Assembly (NCBI RefSeq): GCF_024198235.1
Contig: NZ_JAKCFB010000056.1
Location: 1 to 52,670, forward strand
Source: Myxococcus dinghuensis
GTDB lineage: Bacteria; Myxococcota; Myxococcia; Myxococcales; Myxococcaceae
Reading direction: 5' to 3'
DNA length: 52,670 nucleotides
Shown here: piece after piece, positions 52,086 through 52,670 of the stretch
Layout: each line of letters opens with the position of its first letter
Position numbering within the stretch: the stretch's first letter is position 1
The notes under the pieces: model-generated
Databases searched by the model: none
Told to the model about the DNA's origin: nothing
Seen by the model: the letters and a program-made list of their open reading frames with translations, nothing else
Made by a program: the position numbers and the translations under genes

Positions 52086-52670
52086 TTGAACTTCACGTGC
52101 GACAACTGCCAGAAGCGGTACTCCATTGCGGACGAAAAAGTCCGCGGCAAGACGGTCAAGGTCCGTTGCAAGAACTGCCAGAACGTCATCTCCGTCGAAG
52201 GACCCGCCGCTGAGGAAAGCACCCGCGTGGTGTCGCTCGCGGACGTGGAGCGGCTGCGCGCGCAGGAGCGCTCGCTCGCCGAGCCCGCCGCCAGCGCGCC
52301 CGAGCCCGCCGCCGCGCCCGCGGTGGCCAAGGCTCCGCCCGCCGCGCTCCAGACGCCCTGGGACGACGAGCCCACCCGCGCCGCTCCGCTGCGCGCCACC
52401 GGCTCTCCCTGGTTCGTGATGGTGCGCAACAAGCAGGAGGGCCCGCTCGACGAGGGCGGGTTGCGCGAGCTGATCGCCACCGGCGCCATCAGCGGACGCA
52501 GCTTCTTCTGGCAGCAGGGGATGGCGGACTGGAAGCGCGGCTCGGACGTCCCGGAGCTCGCCGCCCTGTTCGCGCCGCCGCCCGCGCCGGAGCCTCCGCC
52601 CCCGCCTCCTCCCGTGCCGGAGCCGGCGCCCGCGCCGCGCGCGGCCCGTCCCGCGCGCCGGGAGCCGGAG
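52086..52670 (+). CDS. Zinc-ribbon and GYF-domain protein, cut by the right edge
   Basis: Open to the window end with no stop; 195 residues are visible. It starts with an MJ0042-type zinc ribbon (FTCDNCQKRYSIADEKVRGK, then CKNCQNVIS). A Pro/Ala-rich linker follows, then a GYF_2 domain at about 115-170 (PWFVMVRNKQEGPLDEGGL, WQQGMADWKRGSDVPEL) and another Pro/Ala-rich linker. The start is a TTG at 52086 with no strong ribosome site. This layout occurs in several myxobacterial proteins, including gliding protein GltJ, but the pattern is not specific, so identity is open. Confidence 0.8.
   Translation, partial: MNFTCDNCQKRYSIADEKVRGKTVKVRCKNCQNVISVEGPAAEESTRVVSLADVERLRAQERSLAEPAASAPEPAAAPAVAKAPPAALQTPWDDEPTRAAPLRATGSPWFVMVRNKQEGPLDEGGLRELIATGAISGRSFFWQQGMADWKRGSDVPELAALFAPPPAPEPPPPPPPVPEPAPAPRAARPARREPE

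Overview
The window is a high-GC stretch of what looks like a myxobacterial (Myxococcota, Myxococcus/Corallococcus-like) chromosome. The clues are a CarF/TMEM189-type plasmanylethanolamine desaturase, many lipoproteins with Cys-rich or Asp/Gly/Pro-rich tails, PEGA-domain proteins, a FYDLN_acid protein, a zinc-ribbon/GYF protein, strong third-position GC, and frequent GTG/TTG starts and ATGA overlaps. No plasmid, phage, insertion-sequence or CRISPR signature was seen; this is mostly housekeeping and envelope chromosome with one decayed segment.

Layout. (1) 2-12237, plus strand: a tight six-gene run of a TPR protein (cut by the left edge, SgmX-like in architecture), an ExeA-type AAA ATPase, a TamB-like protein, an Omp85 protein with about seven POTRA domains, a lipoprotein and a membrane PlsC-type acyltransferase. 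(2) 12227-18966, minus strand: tolQ-tolR-tolA/tonB-tolB, then a class V aminotransferase, a Ppx/GppA phosphatase and an MFS transporter; no pal is present. (3) 19132-23051: a four-repeat lipoprotein, murI, carF (minus) and a conserved unknown gene. (4) 23102-24776: a wrecked SLC13/DASS anion-transporter pseudogene (minus) holding an 85/61-bp tandem repeat. (5) 24899-29988, plus: ftsE-ftsX-envC-like, an alpha/beta hydrolase and a CtpA-type S41 protease, i.e. cell-division and peptidoglycan-remodelling genes. (6) 30057-42685: two PEGA proteins, ddl, a cellulose-synthase-like GT2 glycosyltransferase, several lipoproteins, an M1-type metallopeptidase and membrane-anchored ftsY. (7) 42841-48224, minus: glutaminase, GadC-like antiporter, DcaP-like porin and an APC permease, which together resemble a glutamine-dependent acid-resistance module. 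(8) 48393-52670: rnpB (RNase P RNA), an RNase HI, a zinc-ribbon coiled-coil protein, an amicyanin-like copper lipoprotein, a 52-residue protein, a FYDLN_acid protein and, at the right edge, a partial zinc-ribbon/GYF protein.

The most interesting candidates are the left-hand TPR/AAA/TamB/Omp85/acyltransferase operon (a possible polar envelope-assembly or lipid-transfer module) and the glutaminase/GadC module, whose antiporter carries a His-rich tail encoded across the glutaminase start. All identifications rest on reading motifs and gene order by eye; no database search was run.
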